Shown: positions 22,701-33,327, counted from the stretch's first letter. The stretch is DNA of 64,000 bases from Conoideocrella luteorostrata (GCA_032433595.1 JASWJB010000129.1:1-64000), one strand, 5' to 3'. Numbers and translations are program-made. Notes: generated by a model not told the origin, from the sequence alone.

Positions 22701-24110
22701 ATGCAAGGTCTGACGAAATTGCTGGATTGTCAGAATCTAGAGAGGGGTTTCAGCTATAAATAGCTGTCAAATGCCTTGTCAGCAGCCTGCCTGCCTACCT
22801 AGCTTACCTACCCGCTGCCTAGTCAATCCAATCGTGGTCGAATTCAACAGCCTACTGGAGTTTGTAGCTAGCAGCGTGCCCAAATTCCTAACCAGAAGTC
22901 TGCAAGCCTCATGCCTGGCTAATTCCTTTAGCCCGTGATCCTACCCGATACCATAGTTCGCTACCTCGCGAACCCCCCAGCACCACGACCGATATCCTAC
23001 TCGCGAACGAACTCGGCGGTCCGACCGACTCCCTAGTCCACTGCCCGGATAGACACTTTTCCTCCTCTATCTTTCTCTCTAGATGACTGAGGCAGTGGTT
23101 TCTCTTATGCGTTGCCGGCATTTGTTACGGTCGGAATCGTCGGGACGTGTAAGTCATGCCATGCTACAAGTGGATCTACGGGTTACCCCATTCTGTATAG
23201 AGCAATGCGTAGCTTGATAACAACAATTAACATACCAAATGATCTTCTTGCTCTAGCACGTAACACGGACAATCGACCTTTGGGTAGAACCAGGACCGAA
23301 GAATCCGAAGAGAACGGTCGGATAATGTCTTGAGGGCAGAGCAGGGCTGCGACCGAAGGACCTGAGGGGAATATGGGATCGGATACCTTTCGGCGCTTTT
23401 CGGCAGAACTAGAAGCGACGAACGAGAAGACGACAATCGAATCGAATAATACCTTAAGGGCAGGGCAGAGCTGCGAGCAAGAACTTGAGGGGAAGATAGA
23501 TCGAATGCCTTTCGGCTGAACTAGGGCTGAAGGGCTTGAAGATGAGACAAAGGTCTTGACGACGAAGCGAAGGTCTTGAAGAGGAGGCAAAGGACCTGAT
23601 AATGAAGCAAGGACTCGACGACGAAGTAAAGCGCCTAACGACGAAGTAAGGGCCTGACGAAGAAGCAACGGACCAGGCGATGAAGCAAGGACTCGACGAC
23701 GAAGCAAAGACTCGACGACGAAGCAAGGAGACTCGACGACGAAGCAAGGACTCGACGACGAAGCAAGGAGACTCGACGACGAAGCAAGGACTCGACGACG
23801 AAGCAAGGAGACTCGACGACGAAGCAAGGACTCGACGACGAAGCAAGGACTCGACGACGAAGCAAGGACTCGACGACGAAGCAAGGACTTAATCAAGGGC
23901 AGAGCAGAACAGAGCCGCGAGCGGAGTCTTGGCGAGGAAATGAAGTCAAATATCTTAAGCAAAAGGGCTTGAAAGAGCAATGAACAATATAATGGAATAA
24001 CACTGCGCACAGAAATAACGAGAAAGACATGATACTACACTACGCACAGCCATAACACGAGACAAGCTACTACACTACGCACAGCAATAACACGAAAGAC
24101 AAGCCACCGT
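22701..24110 (-). repeat. Block of tandem arrays, possibly the decayed LTR or leader of a retroelement
   Basis: It opens with a TATAAATA-containing palindrome (CAGCTATAAATAGCTG near 22752). Two diverged copies of an about 150-bp unit follow (23310-23510; shared GGGCAGAGCAGGGCTGCGA, CCTTTCGGC, AACTAG). Then come the minisatellite described separately and three copies of a 43-bp unit (CACTACGCACAGCAATAACAC) at about 23999-24105. A long minus-strand frame through it is a by-product of the repeats. Confidence 0.5.
23680..23892 (+). repeat. Minisatellite, unit about 19-21 bp, about ten copies
   Basis: Near-perfect copies of GACTCGACGACGAAGCAAG, some with an extra GA, which alternates the period. 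Diverged copies continue leftwards to about 23540. Translated on the minus strand it gives repeating SSPCFVVES and LLRRRVLA text, which I regard as non-coding. Confidence 0.9.
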
Positions 24111-24655
24111 TCGTCCCTTTGATCCTGCAGTATACATTTTAAAGGCTTGAACCCAAGCTACAGCTATTTTGTCTTTTCGTCTCACGCTCTCCTTGCAGAG
24201 CAGCCGTCGCCGTCCGGTCACTCCCTTACTACCATAATGTTCCCTGTTGGCGGGTATCTAGAAACTGCCCCGCTGCTCGAGGTCGAGCGTAGGTCGCAGT
24301 TTCTCCCCGGAGGGTGCCCTGCATCTCTCTGTCCGTCTGTCTGTCGGCGTCGACATTGTAAAAGTAAAGCCTCAAAGCGCAACTCCAGGCCTTCACTTGC
24401 ACCAAAGTCATGCCAAGCCACTGCAAGCCAACGCAGTCTTCGATCTCGTGAGCACAATGAGTGGGCGGATGGAAGCAGTGGCTTCGTGGGTTTCGGTCTT
24501 GCCTGGAAAGTTCAGTATATATGCTGTACATGCAGTGTGTATGTAGTTTTTCACCGTCATGACACGTGAGGACCGCTGGGCACTTAACACGAGTTTGGAA
24601 CACAGGGGTTCACGATGTTTGCACAACTTCTACTCGACTACTACTCGACCACTAC
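24111..24655. other. Intergenic
   Basis: Overlapping ORFs on both strands; none recognisable. Confidence 0.4.
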
Positions 24656-24659
24656 TCGA

Positions 24660-24735
24660 CCAGTACAAACTAGACGGAGTCCGCGATCAACCAAGCGTCT
24701 CCGGCGGCGACCATCAACCACGAGGCGCGAAGATG
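24660..24735 (+). pseudogene. Fragment of the 5' end of a paralogue of the 55.3-kb gene
   Basis: GGAGTCCGCGATCAACCAAG and the next 40 bp match 55355-55400 at the DNA level, and the translation RSPRSTKRLRRRPSTTR parallels GPRSTKRHRQRPPTTR there. Only this Arg/Lys-rich 5' piece is present. Confidence 0.55.
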
Positions 24736-25838
24736 AGGTTCACCAGCGGCAGGTCTTGGCATTCTCCATCTCGCGTGACCTGAGCATGACTACGCGATTG
24801 TCTCACTGAGCGGGGATCAATCGCCCCTTGAACGTAAGGTATCTTCTTCGTCACCGGCCCTCCACGCACTGAAGAAGTCAATGTGTAGCAGTGACTTGCC
24901 AAGCTCGTCAATCAGCGTGGAGTTGCCAGGCGGCTAACGGCAGGACCGTTTGCCCAATCACTCCATCATTGTCCTCTAGCTGCTTTGACAAGCCTGATTC
25001 TGGGCTGCGCCTGTGCTGGGTTAGGCCTTGGGCAACTTATTTGCCTCTATCAAATCATGTAATAAGGTATTGGTGATGGCTTTTCGGTCTTGCAGATAAT
25101 TGTATGCCGTGCTTTGCTACCTCGAAAACCATGTATGCAGCCCCTGCGTCCTATGAGGCATCAGCTTCGCCATCAACCCACATGCATACCTTACAGACGC
25201 GGGGGAACCAATGGGATAATCGGAACAACCAACAGGATTCAACGTCCTCTTTTACAGTTAATTTGCTCTCTTCACCAACCGACTGAAGACGTCAACACGG
25301 TTCGCGAGACACAACATGCGACAAGCCCACATTCGTTACCACCTGGTCGATGGTTATTGGTTATTACTTCTGCAAAGCTCCCTCATCTGCAGCAATAAGA
25401 AGACAACGCTAATCCATGGGTATTGATTGCGGTTATTGCGCCTATCACCAACCTGCAAGTCCTCGGGTGCCGGCTCGCCTGCCCCAGCTTGCTCACTAGG
25501 ACTCTAGATCGACAGACTTGGTCTCCCATGCACCCAGACTTTTCGTTTTGCTTTAAAAACACGTAAGAAGGACATATTTCGCTGCCCTTCAAGCCAATCG
25601 ATGGTAGGTTTGCGATCGATGGTTCATCCGTGGCCGCGTACCTTTTCGCGCAGCTTGATGCTGGACAGCTTTGCGAATGGAACAGCTGGACACCGATATC
25701 AACTACCAGGGTCACCCTTGCGCTGAGCTGGGTGGTGATGCCTAACGAACCACGCGCGCAGAGAGGATGGTGATTGGGCGGGAACGCGCTGCTGTTTTGA
25801 ATGCGGGTCAAGTGATGTTGAGGATGTTGGTGATCTGC
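24736..25838. other. Intergenic
   Basis: No gene supported. ORFs at 25090-25398 (+) and 25383-25946 (-) overlap repeat sequence and have no recognisable features. Confidence 0.4.
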
Positions 25839-25919
25839 CACGCCTGACAGATTTAATCGAGACATCTGGGCCGCTCTGCCACCGCCCCAAATGTCTCGAT
25901 TAACTTTGTCGACACCCTG
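25839..25919 (-). repeat. Hairpin element H, copy 2
   Basis: On the minus strand it reads AGGGTGTCGACAAAG, TTAATCGAGACAT, a GC-rich loop, ATGTCTCGATTAA, TCTGTCAGGCG. Both stem arms are intact, so this is among the best preserved copies. Confidence 0.85.
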
Positions 25920-26134
25920 TCTGCTCATGGAGACTCCGGCCAACACTTCACGGGATCAGGTAGGCTGACCGTTCTTTCATGTGTTTGGCGGCAATACATA
26001 AGAAGGGCCTTCCGAGCATTCAGTCCTCATTCACGAGCTTCTACCAACTTTCCCTTTCACTGCTTTAAATCTCATTGTAAACCGAGAACGATCCCTCTAC
26101 CAACGTTACTGCAGCGACCGAAACTTTCCGCAAA

Positions 26135-26415
26135 ATGCCTTCTGACGTTATCAAATGCCCCACGTGTGGACATGAGTATTCTTCGACGCACCCGGGATGC
26201 CCCCGGGTGAGCACGCACAGGAAATAAGCAGCTTGAAAAGCTCATTTGTACACCGATTGGGCGTGATGATGACTATGCTGAACATTCACCCTAGCTCATC
26301 ACAGGCAAACGGCAGCCTTGAGCTCGCTGCTCAATCGATCAGGCAGAACAAGGGCTGCTGGACTGGCGTGGGATGTAGAGGGAGGGGTTTCACGGGCTCG
26401 AATGAGCCAAATTAA
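26135..26415 (+). CDS. Small Cys-containing protein, two exons (tentative)
   Basis: Unrecognised 60-residue protein. Exon 1 is 26135-26206, with ATG in a CAAAATG context after a pyrimidine-rich leader, and encodes MPSDVIKCPTCGHEYSSTHP plus GCPR. A 98-nt intron (26207-26304, donor GTGAGC, acceptor ATCACAG) joins in frame to exon 2 at 26305-26415, which ends in stop TAA. Cysteines are at 8, 11 and 22 in exon 1, with two more in GCW and GCR contexts. CPxCGHE-x5-HPGC resembles half of a zinc ribbon. An alternative acceptor at CACCCTAG would give a 32-residue product. No signal peptide is visible. It is divergent in position from the APH gene on the other strand. Confidence 0.4.
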
Positions 26416-26455
26416 ACTCTCTTCCGGATCACATAGCATCGGTACTTAGAGCTAT

Positions 26456-27223
26456 CTAGACAATATACTCCTCATTTTTATGCATAGTATCCAACAACCG
26501 ATCCTCATCATCATCTTCTCCATCAAGTGCAACTGACGGCCCAGGGCGGCGGAAGTACATGCCCTCAAACTCCTCCGGATAGAAGCCGGCGTATTCCCAG
26601 TCAATAACGGCTTTGACCTTGAGTGTCACTGGGTCAACAATGACATTGTGCGTAGACAGGTCATTGTGGCAGAAGACAAGGTCCTTCGATTCTCTTGGTT
26701 TCATCTTCCACTCAGGACGTGGGGATTTCACCATAATTCGGTAGGGTGGAATAACTTATACACTGATAATTAACATGAAAATGATAGAGAGGTATGGTAA
26801 GCTTACGATCCCAGATGGCCCGCCCCAAATATCAGACTTCATGCTCCTAAGAGTCTTGAGGTAGCCCTCTAATTCCACTTCAACAATCTTGCGTTGCTCT
26901 GGATTAAGCTTAGCCATTGATACCCCTTCAACATACTCCATAACTATATACACAGCATTATCATCCTCGAAGCAACCATATAGCCTCGGCACTGGAATGT
27001 CTGTTTTCTCGGCGATAAAACGCAGAACAGCGGCCTCATTCATAAGGCGCTCATTACCGAAGCGGGGTATAAACAGCGTGCCGGCGAAGGGGTTGTGCTG
27101 CCATTCAGATGGACGAAGGCTGCGCTTAATAAATGAGCCGTCGACATGGTAGTATTTGCGTTCATGAGTAAAACCGAAGCAACCGCTTTCGCGTCGGAGC
27201 ATGAGATTCGTAACAGGAGGCAT
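26456..27223 (-). CDS. APH-fold (aminoglycoside phosphotransferase-like) kinase, splice junction uncertain
   Basis: Predicted APH/ChoK-type small-molecule kinase; substrate unknown (fungal members are not known antibiotic-resistance enzymes). Exon 1 is 27223-26807 (139 residues from MPPVTNLML), with the N-lobe, EAAVLRFIAEKTDIPVPRLY and the hinge IVMEYVEGVSM. The C-lobe follows with Brenner motif VFCHNDLSTHNVIVD and metal-binding motif AVIDWEYAGFYPEE, ending at 26456. The donor GTAAGC at 26806 is good. The conserved family segment reads VIPPYRI at 26755-26735 in the correct frame, but no AG precedes it at the right phase; the in-frame GT..AG choice (26711-26806, 96 nt) would skip it. A one-base change at the acceptor could explain this, so the gene may be mildly damaged. 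Confidence 0.7.
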
Positions 27224-28127
27224 TGCTTGATGAAATGGAGTATAAAGAGGGGGGGCAGATGAATGACAAGCGCTGGCCGGCAAAATCCGTGTTGAATGCT
27301 GCATACAAATAGGCCCCGCCACGCTATAGCCATAGCACAGCGGGGTAATAAAAGAGGCTGAAAGCAATGTCTGGGAAACCAGTCGGCAACAGCTCTCATA
27401 GATGAGTCATCATAGAATTGTCGCCTCGTCACTCAGCCTTTCGAACGGAGACACGAGACGGAGACCCGAGATGGGAGGCCCTTGACACGACTTCAAAATA
27501 GTTACGAACCAATGACTAAATGAACGCCGAGAGCCTGACTACGAAGTTGTTCTTAATGATAAGAAATACACCTTCACGTGGGTAATTGGTTCATGAAATG
27601 GCAACTCCATAAAATGTGGTATCCTCCATCACTGCTTAGTGCTGGTTGCCGGACTGTCAGTTTGGCTTACTTAGCAGAATTCGGCTCGCGGCTGACAGAC
27701 AACTGAGGCATCTCCGGAAATAAATAGGCTCTGGAAGCGAAGCGGGTTACTACTTTTCCCCGCCCCCCGCCCCCCCCCCGGCTATTACCAGACTCGGTTG
27801 TGGCTTTTACGTGATCTGTCGCGACGTTCTTTTTCTTGTTTACTTGGAACACAAAACGGCGCTGGGCGGCGAGCAAAGTCAACCCGCTCAATGACTTGCT
27901 GGATTGCTCAATTGTCGGACATGGAATTTAGCTAGCCAACAATGTGGCGGCCCGAGAGCGATGAGAAGTTGCCATGGTTGGTATTCGATGGCAGGGCGTA
28001 TGTACTCCGTACAGTACATACATACAAAAGGTGAGACGAGAATTGCTTCCGCCATGAAGATCGGTGCCATACATAGCTAGATTAGTGAAGCAATTAGTGT
28101 GAGGCTACGCCAGCTGGACGGTGGCAT
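27224..28127. other. Intergenic
   Basis: No supported gene. A C-rich run lies near 27762-27780 and a TACTCCGTA site at 28003. Confidence 0.4.
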
Positions 28128-28369
28128 GCGGGGGACAGTTTAACTGAGCCATTTCATCCACATTGTCCAATTGACCCTTTCAATTCGAACGCCCACCACG
28201 GATGCAATTAAAGCTTATCATTAATAAAATTTAATAAATAAATAGCTAGCTAAGCTATATAATAGTTAAGGCATTTTGTCTGTTTAGTTTTGTCGTGTTT
28301 TTAGTCGCTGAGGCATTATCTCTTGCGGAGCTAATGCCACCTCGATGGCTCAGTTAAACTGTCCCCCGC
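28128..28369. mobile_element. 242-bp MITE with perfect 25-bp terminal inverted repeats
   Basis: The left end GCGGGGGACAGTTTAACTG (then AGCCAT) and the right end, read on the other strand, are identical for 25 bp. The interior is AT-rich and non-coding. The CAGT within the tip suggests kinship with Tc1/mariner elements, but no TA duplication is visible next to these ends. A half copy occurs at 13209-13290, and both copies carry the internal block GCTGAGGCATTATCTCTTGC. Confidence 0.85.
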
Positions 28370-28474
28370 TTGGGTGGCTACACCAGCCACGCGTGTGTCA
28401 AATTACATGATCCCTTGGTCCACCCTCAATTGACTGATCGTCCAGCACGGAGTACTACTACGTGCACATTCCTC

Positions 28475-28570
28475 ATGTCTGCACTAACAGAGCAGCCACC
28501 GTCATACGAGCCAGTTAAAGCAGCAGAATGCAAAACCGGACCGCATAACCCCCGCAAGACATGCTGCTAG
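28475..28570 (+). CDS. Possible micro-ORF, 31 residues, PPxY and C-terminal Cys-Cys
   Basis: ATG to TAG without interruption; the translation begins MSALTEQPPSYEPVKAAECK and ends KTCC. The PPSY string and the terminal double cysteine resemble a WW-ligand and a lipidation-type tail, but at this length the ORF could be chance. No intron or leader evidence. Confidence 0.15.
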   Translation: MSALTEQPPSYEPVKAAECKTGPHNPRKTCC

Positions 28571-28739
28571 TTTCGGACACAACCCGTGGTGGACCACGAA
28601 AGTGGGCGGCCTTGGTTGTTCGCGAGACAGGGGCGCGTTGTAAGTACGGAGTAGAACATTAGTCCATTTCACTGTCTTTGTGGATTAATCATCGTCGACA
28701 GATGATTGGCTCGTGAAGAGTTATGCTGCGTGAGGTAAC

Positions 28740-28865
28740 TACAGTGGGAAGCAATAAGGTTTTGCATGCCTTCGGGTACCGTGAACGTCACCGTCACCTG
28801 TGCAACGTGCAGCCGCCTGGCGCCAGCAGCCATGCGCAAATTTACTGCCACATACTGTATATTGA
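28740..28865 (+). repeat. Dispersed repeat R, copy 1
   Basis: Contains GTTTTGCATGCC, TGGCGCCAGCAGCCATGCG and TGCCACATACTGTA. Diverged relatives lie at 33755-33845 and 35040-35125. Confidence 0.55.
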
Positions 28866-28935
28866 TTGTAGTACTAGATGTATCTCGTGAACAGGCTCGA
28901 GCATGCTTGTAATAAAGGGTTACTTCACCAGCTAA

Positions 28936-29696
28936 CTAAACGTAGATGAAGCTGTCAAAGTCAAAGCAATACAGGCCGTGGTTCCTCCGCCACCCAAGCG
29001 AGCCCCTCATGTCTCTGCAGGCCTGCCAACTCTGTGCCGTGATCTCGATCTCTTTAGTTGCTGATATAAAGACGCAAGACTCCAGTCTCTGGAGGCTGTG
29101 CATCTGCGCGACGGAAATATCTAATACCGGTGCATGTATGGCGGTAAATATGTCCGCGACGTACTTGCCGAGGACCTCGCTGCCCTTTATCGGCAGATAA
29201 TGCTGGAAGTCGTTGTAGTAAGCAAGGATTAGGTCGATTATCTTTTTGTACATTCTTGGTTGTACGGGCGTCCAGGTCTGCCCGTCATGAACTTGTATCG
29301 GAAGATTGGGCGTTAGCATGATGCTTCGTAGGGTTGCTTCGTGAGCTTTTTTCCACACCAGGTGCGCGTAGAAACGTCCTGAAGGTCCGGAACCAGAAGG
29401 GTCAGAGGGAACAGGAGCAGAAGGCCCGGAAGCAGAAGGACCAGAAGCAAAGGGTCTGGAAGGACGGGGGGGACGGGGAGGACGAGAAGATCCAGAAGTA
29501 GAAGGCCCGGAAGGACGAGAACGCCGAGAAGCAGAAGGATCAGGACCATAGGGACCAGAAGACACAGAAGCCGGCTGTGGGTGAACCTGAAATTACAAGC
29601 CATTAGTTTCTTCCCCGCTCATCGTCATTGTTGTCTATCAAGGAGACTGACACTTACCGTACGTGGTTCCCGATCAGGTCTGCGGTTATTCTCCAT
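28936..29696 (-). CDS. Hypothetical protein with Ser/Pro/Gly-rich N-terminus, two exons
   Basis: Not recognised. Exon 1 29696-29658 (MENNRRPDREPRT) and exon 2 29586-28936 join in frame across a 71-nt intron with a textbook donor (GTAAGT), branch-like AACTAATG and acceptor TTTCAG, giving 229 residues. Residues about 20-75 are a low-complexity run of SGPS and RPPRP repeats, mirrored in the DNA as GGACCAGAAGCA-type units. The C-terminal 145 residues are ordinary mixed sequence with helix-like stretches (KKIIDLILAYYNDFQHYLPI) and end DFDSFIYV. No signal peptide or membrane segment. The clean splice signals and maintained frame argue for a real gene. Confidence 0.65.
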
Positions 29697-30339
29697 AGTG
29701 TATATCGCGTACGGCTAGAGAAACAAGCTAAAGAAGAAGACGGGCGGGTAGACGACGGGAAGGAAAGTAGTTGAGTTAAACCAGAAACCGGGCGGGGGGA
29801 CGGCTTTAGTTTCGAAATTGGGGATTGAGCCCTCACTCACGCACTCACTGCTGCCAGCGTTCTTGCTCGTGGCAGCCCTTCGTATCACACTCGCACCGGT
29901 GGTCGTGGCATCTTCCGCGGTCACAAGGCGTGGCTGCTGTAGTGACTTACGAGTTACCAGATTACATGAGACGTTTTCCAGAACACAGGGAAAGGGGGCC
30001 ATGAACATTTTGCAGTCCTTGAAGCATATACACACATGCATACACACTCACACGCTTAATTATGCGTGAGTTATGACGAGCAAGTTTGCTTTGTTTCGTG
30101 GATCAGAGCCTTACACACACTACTTCCTGCGGCGACCACGGTGACACATCACATTTGGCTAAGGTCCGCAAACGCTGCCTTTCGTAGGCGGCCGCGCACG
30201 ACAAACCCAGTTAGTCAGTTAGTTAGTCGTGCGGAAAACACAAAGTAAAGCGGCGGCTCCGTCACCCGTGACATTGCCCTGCAAACCGTACGCACGCGAT
30301 GAGCCGGAAGACGGTGCACGAGTCTAGAATGTAGCACCA
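29697..30339. other. Intergenic
   Basis: No gene. Includes diverged pieces of the CA-rich repeat that follows, for example CAGTTAGTCAGTTAGTTAGTC near 30208. Confidence 0.4.
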
Positions 30340-30870
30340 CCAGGCTGATTCCTCGCGCTTCCAGTCAGCATGCATGCCCGTGGACACGTCCTTGCCGATC
30401 TGCTACCTCGGTGATATTGCCCCGCACAACCACACATACTAGTAAGACACGCTGGGCCAGAAGACGACGAGTCACAGAATACTGTACTCCGTACGGAGTA
30501 GTTAGTTATCAGGATCAAGTTCCCACGCCTCCAGTCAGCATGGCCCTGGATTCATCCTTGCCGATCTGCTACCACGGTGCTCCGCCCCTGCACAACCACA
30601 CATACACACGATGAGCCACAAGACAGCGACCCCCAGAATATAGTAAGTACCGGGATCAATTTTTCACGCCTCCACTTAGCATGCCCTTGCTGATCTCCTT
30701 CGCCTCTACCCGCGGCGGGGATGGACTGACTTGACTGACTGACTGACCGGCTTACGCGCGAGGGGCGTGCCGTGCCGTGCCGTGCCGTGCTGCCAAGAAC
30801 AAAATAGGGGCGGCGGGCCTGTCAGCCACCAGTATGTACACATAGCTTTCCGTGATGACAAGGCGTGGTG
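30340..30870 (+). repeat. Composite tandem repeat, inverted relative to 43080-43560
   Basis: Three copies of an about 140-170-bp unit, recognised by CCAGTCAGCATG at 30361, 30531 and (as CCACTTAGCATG) 30672. Each contains TTGC(C/T)GATCTSCTYC-like and CACAACCACACATAC strings. A tail follows with ACTGACTGACTGACC, CTTACGCGCGAGGGGCG, four CGTGC pentamers and GGGGCGGCGGGCC. The whole arrangement recurs in reverse at 43080-43560. Confidence 0.75.
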
Positions 30871-31758
30871 GCCGCTGGTGACGAGCACAAGATTGCGAAA
30901 TACAGGGGGCCTTTCATTAAAAACAGGATAAGGCAGGCCGCCTGCAAAACGACGGCCTCAACCAGATTTTTCGCAGCCCCTTAAGCCGCGCACGAGATTT
31001 GGGGTGGACATGGCATCATGAATTGTGCAAAATATTGTGCAAAATCTCGGTCCAAAATCCAACACCGAATGTCAAGCAATGCTAGAGATGCGAAAGTGGG
31101 TTGCTTGCCCCTTAGGGGGGGGGGGGGGCGCGAGGGGTCGGTAACGCTCGCTCCTCGATCCAATGCTGGCTGGACAGCCCGCCCCACTGTGCTTGCGGTT
31201 CAATAGTTAACTCTGCAACTACCTCGCTTCTACAACCGTCAGTCAGTCAACCAAGACAAGCATCAACACGAATACGATTAACGAACCGACAGACAGGCAG
31301 GCGGGCAGGCTAGCGTCTAGGATTCAGCACCTATTGTACGAGAACACAGCCTGCAGCGCCCAGCGACTGTGCAGGCGGGCTGAGCTATGCGTTGCCCAGA
31401 AATGTCTTCGGAGAGTGTGCTCAACGGCCATCTACCGGATCGTTACTGATAAGTAGCCCTTCGGCCATTTCGCTCCCATTGCTCGTCTGTCTTTCCTGTT
31501 GGATATTGTGCCAAATCCCCGGCCACCTCGCATGTAGCACTTTTCACTTGAACAACGCCAACACACGAGCAGGAGGCCATTTCTCCGCAAGCTCGTCAGC
31601 GGCATCGGCTGCAAAAACAAAATTCTCGCTCTTTCGACAGCACTGCTCACCCGACCATCATGGCCGATCATGCAAATGGGGCGTACCCTGTTTATTCCAA
31701 TCCGCGATCGCTACAATATTAAAAACCAGAAAAAGAAGGATATTATCGGTATTATTAA
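30871..31758. other. Intergenic
   Basis: No gene supported. A run of 14 G lies at about 31117-31130. Confidence 0.4.
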
Positions 31759-33327
31759 TTAATCACATTGCTGACTTCCGTATACTCGTGGGTATCGCCC
31801 GGATATCTCCTCGGTCCTAGCATTCTTTGCTGTCCTGCCGTCGTCACTACCAAACGAAGCCGAAGCACCGTCGTCGCTATAGGACCAATCCGAAGCACCG
31901 TCGTCTGCTGCCACAGCGCTAGCAGACCGGCCCTTATCCCATAGCTGCGTGACTGGATACATTCTTCTCAACGCCTCTCGCACAGCCGGCTGCTGAATCT
32001 CGACCAACCATTCCCTCACGCTCTTGCCGAATTCCACGCATTCTTGCAGCTCCCTGGCGAGGTAGAAGCTGTCGATAAAGGACATGCGGAACATGTCCTT
32101 GTCGGGGTCGTAGTAGTGCACGTGGGCAATGACCTGCCTCTGGGTAAGGACGGCCGAGAAGACGATAGCATCGCTGGCCTTTCGGGTGCGCTGCGGGTCG
32201 ATCTGGTCGAGGATCCAAATCATCGAGCGGACGCGCTGGCAGCCGGCCGTGGCTAACTGAGCCTCTGCTTCGTAGGCTGTGCCTCCTGTAGCCTCCGACT
32301 CGGCCTCGATAAGGAAGGATGGGAACAGGTTTTCTCGCGACGGCTGCGAGTATGGTCGCATTCTGGGGTGATCTGCCGCAGCAAGCTCCTCCGCCGCCCA
32401 CTCGGAGCCAAGCGTGGTCTGGTAGCCCAGATGCCTGTCGGTCCTGGGAGTCACAAGCGGGTAGGTATCATTTCGAGGCAGTGGCGTGCTGGACCAGAAG
32501 TTATTGCCGCCCTGCAGTAAGCTGGGGTATTTCTCAACATCGTGAAGGGGCAGCAGGGGAAGCGCCATAATATCCGTCACTGTGCACTCGGGGCTGTTCC
32601 AAACCTGCCTGATCTTACGCAGAATATTGTCCGTCTCATCGTCGTTTAGCATGGGCGATAGGCGCTCTTTGCGTATATGCCTAGTAATCAATTCCTCAAC
32701 GTCTGAGGGTATCTCAATGCCGTGGTCATCCAACATGATTCTGTTCATCTTCAGCGTCCCACGGTACGCGGGACTCGAGATCCTGCGCCTGTCAGGCACT
32801 GTCGAACCCTGGTCTTGTGAGCCACCTCCATCCTGCGATTGTGACATCCGGTCGCCCTCTTCGTCTTCCCATTCGAACGGTTCTTCTATACTCGCGACAA
32901 TCTCGTGGTCCTCGACTACGTCAGAGGCAGGGGAGTCACTGTCTTCCCAAGTCTCTTGAACCACTGACGTCCGGGTAGGTCTGCTCATCTGCCAGAAATG
33001 ATTGATGGACCAATGTTCTTGCTGCTCTGCAGGCTGAGGCTCTGCTGGCTGGGGGTCCAAGGCCGGTGCAGATGGCCGACGGCGCTTGGATGCTTCGAGT
33101 GCGGGCTCGAATGCTGCTGCTGCTGCTGTGTGAGGCTCATGGTAAGAGTGGGAGGTGGATTTGGCGTGCTGTTTGGGCGATGCAGCAGAGCAAGCGGGGG
33201 GTGTGGGCAGCAATGACTCTGGCAATGGCTTTTCTTGCGCTGGTGGCCATGTTCCTAGCCAACGCCGTCCATGTTCAGGCTTGGTGGTCGTCTCTGGGTC
33301 GTCTTCGCGCGCTCTCTTGCGAAGCAT
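31759..33327 (-). CDS. PD-(D/E)XK-like / DUF7924-related protein with altered core
   Basis: Single exon, 522 residues, ATG start. Residues 1-185 are charged, Pro/Ala/Gln-rich and probably disordered, with basic clusters KRAR and KRRRP. The ordered part starts YRGTLKMNRIMLDDHGIEIP (188-207), as in the gene at 55.3 kb (YRKTLYNNGVWIDHRGVKIP), and continues through LGYQTTLGSEW, then FLIEAESEATGGTAYEAE and a strand pair ending HVHYYD. In relatives the core reads PD then ExK; here it is TD (296-297) and EAE (341-343), so the lysine is missing and nuclease activity is doubtful. The tail (about 460-522) is Asp/Ser-rich. Cellular role unknown. Confidence 0.7.
   Translation of the reverse strand: MLRKRAREDDPETTTKPEHGRRWLGTWPPAQEKPLPESLLPTPPACSAASPKQHAKSTSHSYHEPHTAAAAAFEPALEASKRRRPSAPALDPQPAEPQPAEQQEHWSINHFWQMSRPTRTSVVQETWEDSDSPASDVVEDHEIVASIEEPFEWEDEEGDRMSQSQDGGGSQDQGSTVPDRRRISSPAYRGTLKMNRIMLDDHGIEIPSDVEELITRHIRKERLSPMLNDDETDNILRKIRQVWNSPECTVTDIMALPLLPLHDVEKYPSLLQGGNNFWSSTPLPRNDTYPLVTPRTDRHLGYQTTLGSEWAAEELAAADHPRMRPYSQPSRENLFPSFLIEAESEATGGTAYEAEAQLATAGCQRVRSMIWILDQIDPQRTRKASDAIVFSAVLTQRQVIAHVHYYDPDKDMFRMSFIDSFYLARELQECVEFGKSVREWLVEIQQPAVREALRRMYPVTQLWDKGRSASAVAADDGASDWSYSDDGASASFGSDDGRTAKNARTEEISGRYPRVYGSQQCD

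Noticed and set aside
23680..23892. CRISPR-like array
   Set aside because: Direct repeats of about 20 bp without unique spacers in eukaryotic DNA; a minisatellite.
23183..24010. 275-codon minus-strand ORF
   Set aside because: It is a translation of tandem repeats (SSPCFVVES / LLRRRVLA) and has no other protein character.
29313..29603. 96-codon hydrophobic minus-strand ORF (LVLLLPGLLLLFPL)
   Set aside because: It is an alternative frame of the Ser/Pro-rich repeat of the 229-aa gene; the spliced frame explains the sequence better.
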